64,000 bases of DNA from Maea johnstoni (Eukaryota; Annelida; Polychaeta; Spionida; Magelonidae): contig OZ012685.1 of assembly GCA_963942565.1 (NCBI GenBank), forward strand, positions 46,490,097-46,554,096, read 5' to 3'. Below the pieces are notes generated by a model. That model saw only the letters and a list, made by a program, of their open reading frames with translations. It did not search any database and was not told where the DNA came from. Of this stretch, positions 49,401-61,400 are shown piece after piece (position 1 is the stretch's first letter; every line of letters starts with the position of its first letter). The position numbers and the translations under genes are program-made.

Positions 49401-52400
49401 CCTGCAGAGCCAACTGAAGAGAAACCTACAGAGGTGGAAGCAGAGGTTGTAGAAGCCGCTGCTGAGCCCTTTGTAGAGAAGCCTGCAGAAGTAGAGGAAG
49501 AAGAAGCCCCTGAAGAAGCTGTAGTAGAAGTACAGCCTGAAGTGACTGAAATTCCAATTGAGAAGCCTGAAGAAGCCCCATTAAAAGAGCCAAAATTGAC
49601 CGCAGTATCTCCAATGAAGGAGGTAGTTGAAATCCCTGAAAAGGTCAAGGAAGTAGCTGTGGAGGAGGCAGCTGCTGAAGTGGTAGCAATTGAACCCATT
49701 GCTCCTGAAGAGGCTGAGGAAGCCCCTGCAGAGCCAACTAAAGAGAAACCTACAGAGGTGGAAGCAGAGGTTGTAGAAGCCGCTGCTGAGCCCATTGTAG
49801 AGAAGCCTGCAGAAGTAGAGGGAGAAGAAGCCCCTGAAGAAGCTGCAGTTGAAGAGAAGCCTGAAGTGACTGAAATTCCTAGTGAAAAGGCTGAAGAAGC
49901 CCCATTAGAAGAGCCAGAAGTGACTGCAGTATCTCCAGTCAAGGAGGTAGTTGAAATCCCTGAAAAGGTCAAGGAAGTAGCTGTGGAGGAGGCAGCTGCT
50001 GAAGTGGTAGAAGTTGAACTCATTGCTCCTGAAGAGGCTGAGGAAGCCCCTGCAGAGCCAACTGAAGAGAAACCTGCAGAGGTGGAAGCAGAGGTTGTAG
50101 AAGCCGCTGCTGAGCCCATTGTAGAGAAGCCTGCAGATGTAGAGAAAGAAGAAGCCCCTGAAGAAGCTGTAGTTGAAGCAGAGCCTGTAGTGACTGAAGT
50201 TCCTAGTGAAGAGGCTGAAGAAGCCCCATTAGAAGAGCCAGAAGTGACTGCAGTATCTCCAATCAAGGAGGTAGTTGAAATACCAGAAAAGGTCAAAGAA
50301 GTAGCTGTGGAGGAGGCAGAAGTTGAACCCATTGCTCCTAAAAAGGCTGAGGAAGCCCCTGCAGTGCCAACTGAAAAGCCTTCAGAGGTGGAAGCAGAGG
50401 TTGTAGAAGCCGCTGCTAAGCCCATTGTAATGAAGCGTGGAGAAGTAGAGAAAGAAGAAGCCCCTGAAGAAGCTGTAGTTGAAGCAGAGCCTGTAGTGAC
50501 TGAAGTTCCTAGTGAAGAGGCTGAAGAAGCCCCATTAGAGGAGCCAGAAGTGACTGCAGTATCTCCAATCAAGGAGGTAGTTGAAATACCAGAAATGGTC
50601 AAGGAAGTAGCTGTGGAGGAGGCAGAAGTTGAACCCATTGCTCCTGAAAAGGCTGAGGACGCCCCTGCAGAGCCAACTGAAGAGAAACCTGCAGAGGTTG
50701 TAGAACCCGCTGCTAAGCCCATTGTAATGAAGCGTGCAGAAGTAGAGAAAGAAGAAACCCCTAAAGAAGCTGTAGTTGAAGCAGAGCCTGTAGGGACTGA
50801 CGTTTCTAGTGAAGAGGCTGAAGAAGCCCCATTAGAAGAGCCAGAAGTGACTGCAGTATCTCCAATTACGGAGGTAGTTGAAATACCAGAAAAGGTCAAG
50901 GAAGTAGCTGTGGAGGAGGCAGAAGTTGAACCCATTGCTCCTGAAGAGGCTGAGGAAGCCCCTGCAGAGCCAACTGAAGAGAAACCTGCAGAGGTGGAAG
51001 CAGAGGTTGTAGAAGCTGCTGCTGAGCCCATTGTAGAGAAGCTTGCAGAAGTAGAGGCTGAAGAAGCCCCTGAAGAAGCTGTAGTTGAAGCAGAGCCTGT
51101 AGTGACTGAAGTTCCTAGTGAAGAGGCTGAAGAAGCCCCATTAGAAGAGCCAGAAGTGACTGCAGTATCTCCAATCAAGGAGGTAATTGAAATCCCCGAA
51201 AAGGTCAAAGAAGTAGCTGTGGAGGAGGCAGCTGCTGAAGTGGTAGAAGTTGAACCCATAGCTCCAGAGAAGGTTGAAGAAGCCGCTGCTGAGCCTGCTG
51301 AAGAAGAGCCTGCAGTGCTTGAAGAAGCTGCTGCTGAGCCTGTTAAAGAGAAATCAGCAGAAGTGGAGGTAGAAGAAGCCCCTGAAGAAGCAGTAGTTGA
51401 AAAGAAGCTTGAAGTGACTGAAGTTCCCATTGAGGTAGCTGAAGAAACCCAACTAGAAGAGCCAGAAGTGACCGCAGTATCTCCAGTCAAGGAGGTAGTT
51501 GAAATCCCTGAAAATGTCAAGGAAGTAGCTGTGGAGGAGGCAGCTGCTGAAGTGGTAGAAGATGAACTCATTGCTCCTGGAGAGGCCGAGGAAGCCCCTG
51601 CAGATCCAACTGAAGAGAAACCTGCAGAGGTGGAAGCAGAGGTTGTAGAAGCCGCTGCTGAGCCCATTGTAGAGAAGCTTGCAGAAGTAGAGAAAGAAGA
51701 AGCCCCTGAAGAAGCTGTAGTTGAAGCAGAGCCTGTAGTGACTGAAGTTCCTAGTGAAGAGGCTGAAGAAGCCCCATTAGAAGAGCCAGAAGTGACTGCA
51801 GTATCTCCAATCAAGGAGGTAGTTGAAATACCAGAAAAGGTCAAGGAAGTAGCTTTGGAGGAGGCAGAAGTTAAACCCATTGCTCCTGAAGAGGCTGAAG
51901 AAGCCCCTGCAGAGCCAACTAAAGAGAAACCTACAGAGGTGGAAGCAGAGGTTGTAGAAGCCGCTGCTGAGCCCATTGTAATGAAGCGTGCAGAAGTAGA
52001 GAAAGAAGAAGCCCCTGAAGAAGCTGTAGTTGAAGCAGAGCCTGTAGTGACTGAAGTTCCTAGTGAAGAGGCTGAAGAAGCCCCATTAGAAGAGCCAGAA
52101 GTGACTGCAGTATCTCCAATCAAGGAGGTAATTGAAATCCCCGAAAAGGTCAAAGAAGTAGCTGTGGAGGAGGCAGCTGCTGAAGTGGTAGAAGTTGAAC
52201 CCATAGCTCCAGAGAAGGTTGAAGAAGCCGTTGCTGAGCCTGCTGAAGAAGAGCCTGCAGTGCTTGAAGAAGCCGCTGCTGAGCCTGTTAAAGAGAAATC
52301 AGCAGAAGTGGAGGTAGAAGAAGCCCCTGAAGAAGCAGTAGTTGAAGAGAAGCTTGAAGTGACCGAAGTTCCCATTGAGGTAGCTGAAGAAACCCAACTA

Positions 52401-55400
52401 GAAGAGCCAGAAGTGATCGCAGTATCTCCAGTCAAGGAGGTAGTTGAAATCCCTGAAAAGGTCAAGGAAGTAGCTGTGGAGGAGACAGCTGCTGAAGTGG
52501 TAGAAGTTGAACTCATTGCTCCTGAAGAGGCTGAGGAAGCCCCTGCAGAGCCAACTGAAGAGAAACCTGCAGAGGTGGAAGCAGAGGTTGTAGAAGCCGC
52601 TGCTGAGCCCATTGTAGAGAAGCTTGCAGAAGTAGAGAAAGAAGAAGCCCCTCAAGAAGCCGTAGTTGAAGCAGAGCCTGTTGTGACTGAAGTTCCTAGT
52701 GAAGAGGCTGAAGAAGCCCCATTAGAAGAGCCAGAAGTGACTGCAGTATCTCCAATCAAGGAGGTAGTTGAAATACCAGACAAGGTCAAGGAAGTAGCTG
52801 TGGAGGAGGCAGAAGTTGAACCCATTGCTCCTGAAAAGGCTGAGGAAGCCCCTGCAGAGCCAACTGAAGAGAAACCTGCAGAGGTGGAAGCAGAGGTTGT
52901 AGAAGCCGCTGCTGAGCCCATTGTAGGGAAGCTTGCAGAAGTAGAGAAAGAAGAAGCCCCTGAAGAAGCTGTAGTTGAAGCAGAGCCTGTAGTGACTGAA
53001 GTTCCTAGTGAAGAGGCTGAAGAAGCCCCATTAGAAGAGCCAGAAGTGACTGCAGTATCTCCAATCAAGGAGGTTGTTGAAATACCAGAAAAGGTCAAGG
53101 AAATAGCTGTGGAGGAGGCAGAAGTTGAACCCATTGCTCCTAAAAAGGCTGAGGAAGCCCCTGCAGTGCCAACTGAAAAGCCTTCAGAGGTGGAAGCAGA
53201 GGTTGTAGAAGCCGCTGCTAAGCCCATTGTAATGAAGCGTGCAGAAGTAGAGAAAGAAGAAGCCCCTGAAGAAGCTGTAGTTGAAGCAGAGCCTGTAGTG
53301 ACTGAAGTTCCTAGTGAAGAGGCTGAAGAAGCCCCATTAGAAGTGCCAGAAGTGACTGCAGTATCTCCAATCAAGGAGGTAGTTGAAATACCAGAAATGG
53401 TCAAGGAAGTAGCTGTGGAGGAGGCAGAAGTTGAACCCATTGCTCCTGAAAAGGCTGAGGAAGCCCCTGCAGAGCCAACTGAAGAGAAACCTGCAGAGGT
53501 GGAAGCAGAGGTTGTAGAAGCCGCTGCTGAGCCCATTGTAGAGAAGCTTGCAGAAGTAGAGAAAGAAGAAGCCCCTGAAGAAGCTGCAGTTGAAGCAGAG
53601 CCTGTAGTGACTGAAGTTCCTAGTGAAGAGGCTGAAGAAGCCCCATTAGAAGAGCCAGAAGTGACTGCAGTATCTCCAATCAAGGAGGTAGTTGAAATAC
53701 CGGAAAAGGTCAAGGAAGTAGCTGTGGAGGAGGCAGAAGTTGAACCCATTGCTCCTAAAAAGGCTGAGGAAGCCCCTGCAGAGCCAACTGAAGAGAAACT
53801 TGCAGAGGTGGAAGCAGAGGTTGTAGAAGCCGCTGTTGAGCCCATTGAAAAGAAGCCAACTGAAGTGGAGGAAGAAGCCCCTGAAGAAGCTGCAGTTGAA
53901 GAGAAGCCTGAAGTGACTGAAATTCCTAGTGAAAAGGCTGAAGAAGCCCCATTAGAAGAGCCGGAAGTGACCGCCGTATCTCCAATCAAGGAGGTAATTG
54001 AAATCCCCGAAAAGGTCAAAGAAGTAGCTGTTGAGGAGGCAGTTGCTGAAGTGGTAGAAGTTGAACCCATAGCTCCAGAGAAGGTTGACGAAGCCGCTGC
54101 TGAGCCTGCTGAAGAAGAGCCTGCAGTGCTTGAAGAAGCCGCTGCTGAGCCTGTTAAAGAGAAATCAGCAGAAGTGGAGGTAGAAGAAGCCCCTGAAGAA
54201 GCAGTAGTTGAAGAGAAGCTTGAAGTGACTGAAGGTCCAATTGAGGTAGCTGAAGAAACCCAACTAGAAGAGCCAGAAGTGACCGCAGTATCTCCAGTCA
54301 AGGAGGTAGTTGAAATCCCTGAAAAGGTCAAGGAAGTAGCTGTGGAGGAGGCAGCTGCTGAAGTGGTAGAAGTTGAACTCATTGCCCCTGAAGAGGCTGA
54401 GGAAGCCCCTGCAGAGCCAACTGAAGAGAAACCTACAGAGGTGGAAGCAGAGGTTGTAGAAGCCGCTGCTGAGCCCTTTGTAGAGAAGCCTGCAGAAGTA
54501 GAGGAAGAAGAAGCCCCTGAAGAAGCTGTAGTAGAAGTACAGCCTGAAGTGACTGAAATTCCAATTGAGAAGCCTGAAGAAGCCCCATTAAAAGAGCCAA
54601 AATTGACCGCAGTATCTCCAATGAAGGAGGTAGTTGAAATCCCTGAAAAGGTCAAGGAAGTAGCTGTGGAGGAGGCAGCTGCTGAAGTGGTAGCAATTGA
54701 ACCCATTGCTCCTGAAGAGGCTGAGGAAGCCCCTGCAGAGCCAACTAAAGAGAAACCTACAGAGGTGGAAGCAGAGGTTGTAGAAGCCGCTGCTGAGCCC
54801 ATTGTAGAGAAGCCTGCAGAAGTAGAGGGAGAAGAAGCCCCTGAAGAAGCTGCAGTTGAAGAGAAGCCTGAAGTGACTGAAATTCCTAGTGAAAAGGCTG
54901 AAGAAGCCCCATTAGAAGAGCCAGAAGTGACTGCAGTATCTCCAGTCAAGGAGGTAGTTGAAATCCCTGAAAAGGTCAAGGAAGTAGCTGTGGAGGAGGC
55001 AGCTGCTGAAGTGGTAGAAGTTGAACTCATTGCTCCTGAAGAGGCTGAGGAAGCCCCTGCAGAGCCAACTGAAGAGAAACCTGCAGAGGTGGAAGCAGAG
55101 GTTGTAGAAGCCGCTGCTGAGCCCATTGTAGAGAAGCCTGCAGATGTAGAGAAAGAAGAAGCCCCTGAAGAAGCTGTAGTTGAAGCAGAGCCTGTAGTGA
55201 CTGAAGTTCCTAGTGAAGAGGCTGAAGAAGCCCCATTAGAAGAGCCAGAAGTGACTGCAGTATCTCCAATCAAGGAGGTAGTTGAAATACCAGAAAAGGT
55301 CAAAGAAGTAGCTGTGGAGGAGGCAGAAGTTGAACCCATTGCTCCTAAAAAGGCTGAGGAAGCCCCTGCAGTGCCAACTGAAAAGCCTTCAGAGGTGGAA

Positions 55401-58400
55401 GCAGAGGTTGTAGAAGCCGCTGCTAAGCCCATTGTAATGAAGCGTGGAGAAGTAGAGAAAGAAGAAGCCCCTGAAGAAGCTGTAGTTGAAGCAGAGCCTG
55501 TAGTGACTGAAGTTCCTAGTGAAGAGGCTGAAGAAGCCCCATTAGAGGAGCCAGAAGTGACTGCAGTATCTCCAATCAAGGAGGTAGTTGAAATACCAGA
55601 AATGGTCAAGGAAGTAGCTGTGGAGGAGGCAGAAGTTGAACCCATTGCTCCTGAAAAGGCTGAGGACGCCCCTGCAGAGCCAACTGAAGAGAAACCTGCA
55701 GAGGTTGTAGAACCCGCTGCTAAGCCCATTGTAATGAAGCGTGCAGAAGTAGAGAAAGAAGAAACCCCTAAAGAAGCTGTAGTTGAAGCAGAGCCTGTAG
55801 GGACTGAAGTTTCTAGTGAAGAGGCTGAAGAAGCCCCATTAGAAGAGCCAGAAGTGACTGCAGTATCTCCAATTACGGAGGTAGTTGAAATACCAGAAAA
55901 GGTCAAGGAAGTAGCTGTGGAGGAGGCAGAAGTTGAACCCATTGCTCCTGAAGAGGCTGAGGAAGCCCCTGCAGAGCCAACTGAAGAGAAACCTGCAGAG
56001 GTGGAAGCAGAGGTTGTAGAAGCTGCTGCTGAGCCCATTGTAGAGAAGCTTGCAGAAGTAGAGGCTGAAGAAGCCCCTGAAGAAGCTGTAGTTGAAGCAG
56101 AGCCTGTAGTGACTGAAGTTCCTAGTGAAGAGGCTGAAGAAGCCCCATTAGAAGAGCCAGAAGTGACTGCAGTATCTCCAATCAAGGAGGTAATTGAAAT
56201 CCCCGAAAAGGTCAAAGAAGTAGCTGTGGAGGAGGCAGCTGCTGAAGTGGTAGAAGTTGAACCCATAGCTCCAGAGAAGGTTGAAGAAGCCGCTGCTGAG
56301 CCTGCTGAAGAAGAGCCTGCAGTGCTTGAAGAAGCTGCTGCTGAGCCTGTTAAAGAGAAATCAGCAGAAGTGGAGGTAGAAGAAGCCCCTGAAGAAGCAG
56401 TAGTTGAAAAGAAGCTTGAAGTGACTGAAGTTCCCATTGAGGTAGCTGAAGAAACCCAACTAGAAGAGCCAGAAGTGACCGCAGTATCTCCAGTCAAGGA
56501 GGTAGTTGAAATCCCTGAAAATGTCAAGGAAGTAGCTGTGGAGGAGGCAGCTGCTGAAGTGGTAGAAGATGAACTCATTGCTCCTGGAGAGGCCGAGGAA
56601 GCCCCTGCAGATCCAACTGAAGAGAAACCTGCAGAGGTGGAAGCAGAGGTTGTAGAAGCCGCTGCTGAGCCCATTGTAGAGAAGCTTGCAGAAGTAGAGA
56701 AAGAAGAAGCCCCTGAAGAAGCTGTAGTTGAAGCAGAGCCTGTAGTGACTGAAGTTCCTAGTGAAGAGGCTGAAGAAGCCCCATTAGAAGAGCCAGAAGT
56801 GACTGCAGTATCTCCAATCAAGGAGGTAGTTGAAATACCAGAAAAGGTCAAGGAAGTAGCTTTGGAGGAGGCAGAAGTTAAACCCATTGCTCCTGAAGAG
56901 GCTGAAGAAGCCCCTGCAGAGCCAACTAAAGAGAAACCTACAGAGGTGGAAGCAGAGGTTGTAGAAGCCGCTGCTGAGCCCATTGTAGAGAAGCCTGCAG
57001 AAGTAGAGGAAGAAGAAGCCCCTGAAGAAGCTGTAGTTGAAGCAGAGCCTGTAGTGACTGAAGTTCCTAGTGAAGAGGCTGAAGAAGCCCCATTAGAAGA
57101 GCCAGAAGTGACTGCAGTATCTCCAATCAAGGAGGTAATTGAAATCCCCGAAAAGGTCAAAGAAGTAGCTGTGGAGGAGGCAGCTGCTGAAGTGGTAGAA
57201 GTTGAACCCATAGCTCCAGAGAAGGTTGAAGAAGCCGCTGCTGAGCCTGCTGAAGAAGAGCCTGCAGTGCTTGAAGAAGCTGCTGCTGAGCCTGTTAAAG
57301 AGAAATCAGCAGAAGTGGAGGTAGAAGAAGCCCCTGAAGAAGCAGTAGTTGAAAAGAAGCTTGAAGTGACTGAAGTTCCCATTGAGGTAGCTGAAGAAAC
57401 CCAACTAGAAGAGCCAGAAGTGACCGCAGTATCTCCAGTCAAGGAGGTAGTTGAAATCCCTGAAAAGGTCAAGGAAGTAGCTGTGGAGGAGGCAGCTGCT
57501 GAAGTGTTAGAAGATGAACTCATTGCTCCTGGAGAGGCCGAGGAAGCCCCTGCAGATCCAACTGAAGAGAAACCTGCAGAGGTGGAAGCAGAGGTTGTAG
57601 AAGCCGCTGCTGAGCCCATTGTAGAGAAGCTTGCAGAAGTAGAGAAAGAAGAAGCCCCTGAAGAAGCTGTAGTTGAAGCAGAGCCTGTAGTGACTGAAGT
57701 TCCTAGTGAAGAGGCTGAAGAAGCCCCATTAGAAGAGCCAGAAGTGACTGCAGTATCTCCAATCAAGGAGGTAGTTGAAATACCAGAAAAGGTCAAGGAA
57801 GTAGCTTTGGAGGAGGCAGAAGTTAAACCCATTGCTCCTGAAGAGGCTGAAGAAGCCCCTGCAGAGCCAACCAAAGAGAAACCTACAGAGGTGGAAGCAG
57901 AGGTTGTAGAAGCCGCTGCTGAGCCCATTGTAGAGAAGCCTGCAGAAGTAGAGGAAGAAGAAGCCCCTGAAGAAGCTGTAGTTGAAGCAGAGCCTGTAGT
58001 GACTGAAGTTCCTAGTGAAGAGGCTGAAGAAGCCCCATTAGAAGAGCCAGAAGTGACTGCAGTATCTCCAATCAAGGAGGTAATTGAAATCCCCGAAAAG
58101 GTCAAAGAAGTAGCTGTGGAGGAGGCAGCTGCTGAAGTGGTAGAAGTTGAACCCATAGCTCCAGAGAAGGTTGAAGAAGCCGCTGCTGAGCCTGCTGAAG
58201 AAGAGCCTGCAGTGCTTGAAGAAGCCGCTGCTGAGCCTGTTAAAGAGAAATCAGCAGAAGTGGAGGTAGAAGAAGCCCCTGAAGAAGCAGTAGTTGAAGA
58301 GAAGCTTGAAGTGACTGAAGTTCCCATTGAGGTAGCTGAAGAAACCCAACTAGAAGAGCCAGAAGTGACCGCAGTATCTCCAGTCAAGGAGGTAGTTGAA

Positions 58401-61400
58401 ATACCTGAAAAGGTCAAGGAAGTAGCTGTGGAGGAGGCAGCTGCTGAAGTGGTAGAAGTTGAACTCATTGCCCCTGAAGAGGCTGAGGAAGCCCCTGCAG
58501 AGCCAACTGAAGAGAAACCTACAGAGGTGGAAGCAGAGGTTGTAGAAGCCGCTGCTGAGCCCATTGTAGAGAAGCTTGCAGAAGTAGAGAAAGAAGAAGC
58601 CCCTCAAGAAGCCGTAGTTGAAGCAGAGCCTGTTGTGACTGAAGTTCCTAGTGAAGAGGCTGAAGAAGCCCCATTAGAAGAGCCAGAAGTGACTGCAGTA
58701 TCTCCAATCAAGGAGGTAGTTGAAATACCAGACAAGGTCAAGGAAGTAGCTGTGGAGGAGGCAGAAGTTGAACCCATTGCTCCTGAAAAGGCTGAGGAAG
58801 CCCCTGCAGAGCCAACTGAAGAGAAACCTGCAGAGGTCGAAGCAGAGGTTGTAGAAGCCGCTGCTATGCCCATTGTAATGAAGCTTGCAGAAGTAGAGAA
58901 AGAAGAAGCCCCTGAAGAAGCTGTAGTTGAAGCAGAGCCTGTAGTGACTGAAGTTCCTTGTGAAGAGGCTGAAGAAGCCCCATTAGAAGAGCCAGAAGTG
59001 ACTGCAGTATCTCCAATCAAGGAGGTAATTGAAATCCCCGAAAAGGTCAAAGAAGTAGCTGTGGAGGAGGCAGCTGCTGAAGTGGTAGAAGTTGAACTCA
59101 TTGCTCCTGAAGAGGCTGAGGAAGCCCCTGCAGAGCCAACTGAAGAGAAACCTGCAGAGGTGGAAGCAGAGGTTGTAGAAGCCGCTGCTAAGCCCATTGT
59201 AATGAAGCGTGCAGAAGTAGAGAAAGAAGAAACCCCTAAAGAAGCTGTAGTTGAAGCAGAGCCTGTAGTGACTGAAGTTCCTAGTGAAGAGGCTGAAGAA
59301 GCCCCATTAGAAGAGCCAGAAGTGACTGCAGTATCTCCAATCAAGGAGGTAATTGAAATCCCCGAAAAGGTCAAAGAAGTAGCTGTGGAGGAGGCAGCTG
59401 CTGAAGTGGTAGAAGTTGAACCCATAGCTCCAGAGAAGGTTGAAGAAGCCGCTGCTGAGCCTGCTGAAGAAGAGCCTGCAGTGCTTGAAGAAGCTGCTGC
59501 TGAGCCTGTTAAAGAGAAATCAGCAGAAGTGGAGGTAGAAGAAGCCCCTGAAGAAGCAGTAGTTGAAAAGAAGCTTGAAGTGACTGAAGTTCCCATTGAG
59601 GTAGCTGAAGAAACCCAACTAGAAGAGCCAGAAGTGACCGCAGTATCTCCAGTCAAGGAGGTAGTTGAAATCCCTGAAAAGGTCAAGGAAGTAGCTGTGG
59701 AGGAGGCAGCTGCTGAAGTGGTAGAAGATGAACTCATTGCTCCTGGAGAGGCCGAGGAAGCCCCTGCAGATCCAACTGAAGAGAAACCTGCAGAGGTGGA
59801 AGCAGAGGTTGTAGAAGCCGCTGCTGAGCCCATTGTAGAGAAGCTTGCAGAAGTAGAGAAAGAAGAAGCCCCTGAAGAAGCTGTAGTTGAAGCAGAGCCT
59901 GTAGTGACTGAAGTTCCTAGTGAAGAGGCTGAAGAAGCCCCATTAGAAGAGCCAGAAGTGACTGCAGTATCTCCAATCAAGGAGGTAGTTGAAATACCAG
60001 AAAAGGTCAAGGAAGTAGCTTTGGAGGAGGCAGAAGTTAAACCCATTGCTCCTGAAGAGGCTGAAGAAGCCCCTGCAGAGCCAACTAAAGAGAAACCTAC
60101 AGAGGTGGAAGCAGAGGTTGTAGAAGCCGCTGCTGAGCCCATTGTAGAGAAGCCTGCAGAAGTAGAGGAAGAAGAAGCCCCTGAAGAAGCTGTAGTTGAA
60201 GCAGAGCCTGTAGTGACTGAAGTTCCTAGTGAAGAGGCTGAAGAAGCCCCATTAGAAGAGCCAGAAGTGACTGCAGTATCTCCAATCAAGGAGGTAATTG
60301 AAATCCCCGAAAAGGTCAAAGAAGTAGCTGTGGAGGAGGCAGCTGCTGAAGTGGTAGAAGTTGAACCCATAGCTCCAGAGAAGGTTGAAGAAGCCGCTGC
60401 TGAGCCTGCTGAAGAAGAGCCTGCAGTGCTTGAAGAAGCCGCTGCTGAGCCTGTTAAAGAGAAATCAGCAGAAGTGGAGGTAGAAGAAGCCCCTGAAGAA
60501 GAAGTAGTTGAAGAGAAGCTTGAAGTGACTGAAGTTCCCATTGAGGTAGCTGAAGAAACCCAACTAGAAGAGCCAGAAGTGACCGCAGTATCTCCAGTCA
60601 AGGAGGTAGTTGAAATACCTGAAAAGGTCAAGGAAGTAGCTGTGGAGGAGGCAGCTGCTGAAGTGGTAGAAGTTGAACTCATTGCCCCTGAAGAGGCTGA
60701 GGAAGCCCCTGCAGAGCCAACTGAAGAGAAACCTACAGAGGTGGAAGCAGAGGTTGTAGAAGCCGCTGCTGAGCCCATTGTAGAGAAGCTTGCAGAAGTA
60801 GAGAAAGAAGAAGCCCCTCAAGAAGCCGTAGTTGAAGCAGAGCCTGTTGTGACTGAAGTTCCTAGTGAAGAGGCTGAAGAAGCCCCATTAGAAGAGCCAG
60901 AAGTGACTGCAGTATCTCCAATCAAGGAGGTAGTTGAAATACCAGACAAGGTCAAGGAAGTAGCTGTGGAGGAGGCAGAAGTTGAACCCATTGCTCCTGA
61001 AAAGGCTGAGGAAGCCCCTGCAGAGCCAACTGAAGAGAAACCTGCAGAGGTCGAAGCAGAGGTTGTAGAAGCCGCTGCTATGCCCATTGTAATGAAGCTT
61101 GCAGAAGTAGAGAAAGAAGAAGCCCCTGAAGAAGCTGTAGTTGAAGCAGAGCCTGTAGTGACTGAAGTTCCTTGTGAAGAGGCTGAAGAAGCCCCATTAG
61201 AAGAGCCAGAAGTGACTGCAGTATCTCCAATCAAGGAGGTAATTGAAATCCCCGAAAAGGTCAAAGAAGTAGCTGTGGAGGAGGCAGCTGCTGAAGTGGT
61301 AGAAGTTGAACTCATTGCTCCTGAAGAGGCTGAGGAAGCCCCTGCAGAGCCAACTGAAGAGAAACCTGCAGAGGTGGAAGCAGAGGTTGTAGAAGCCGCT

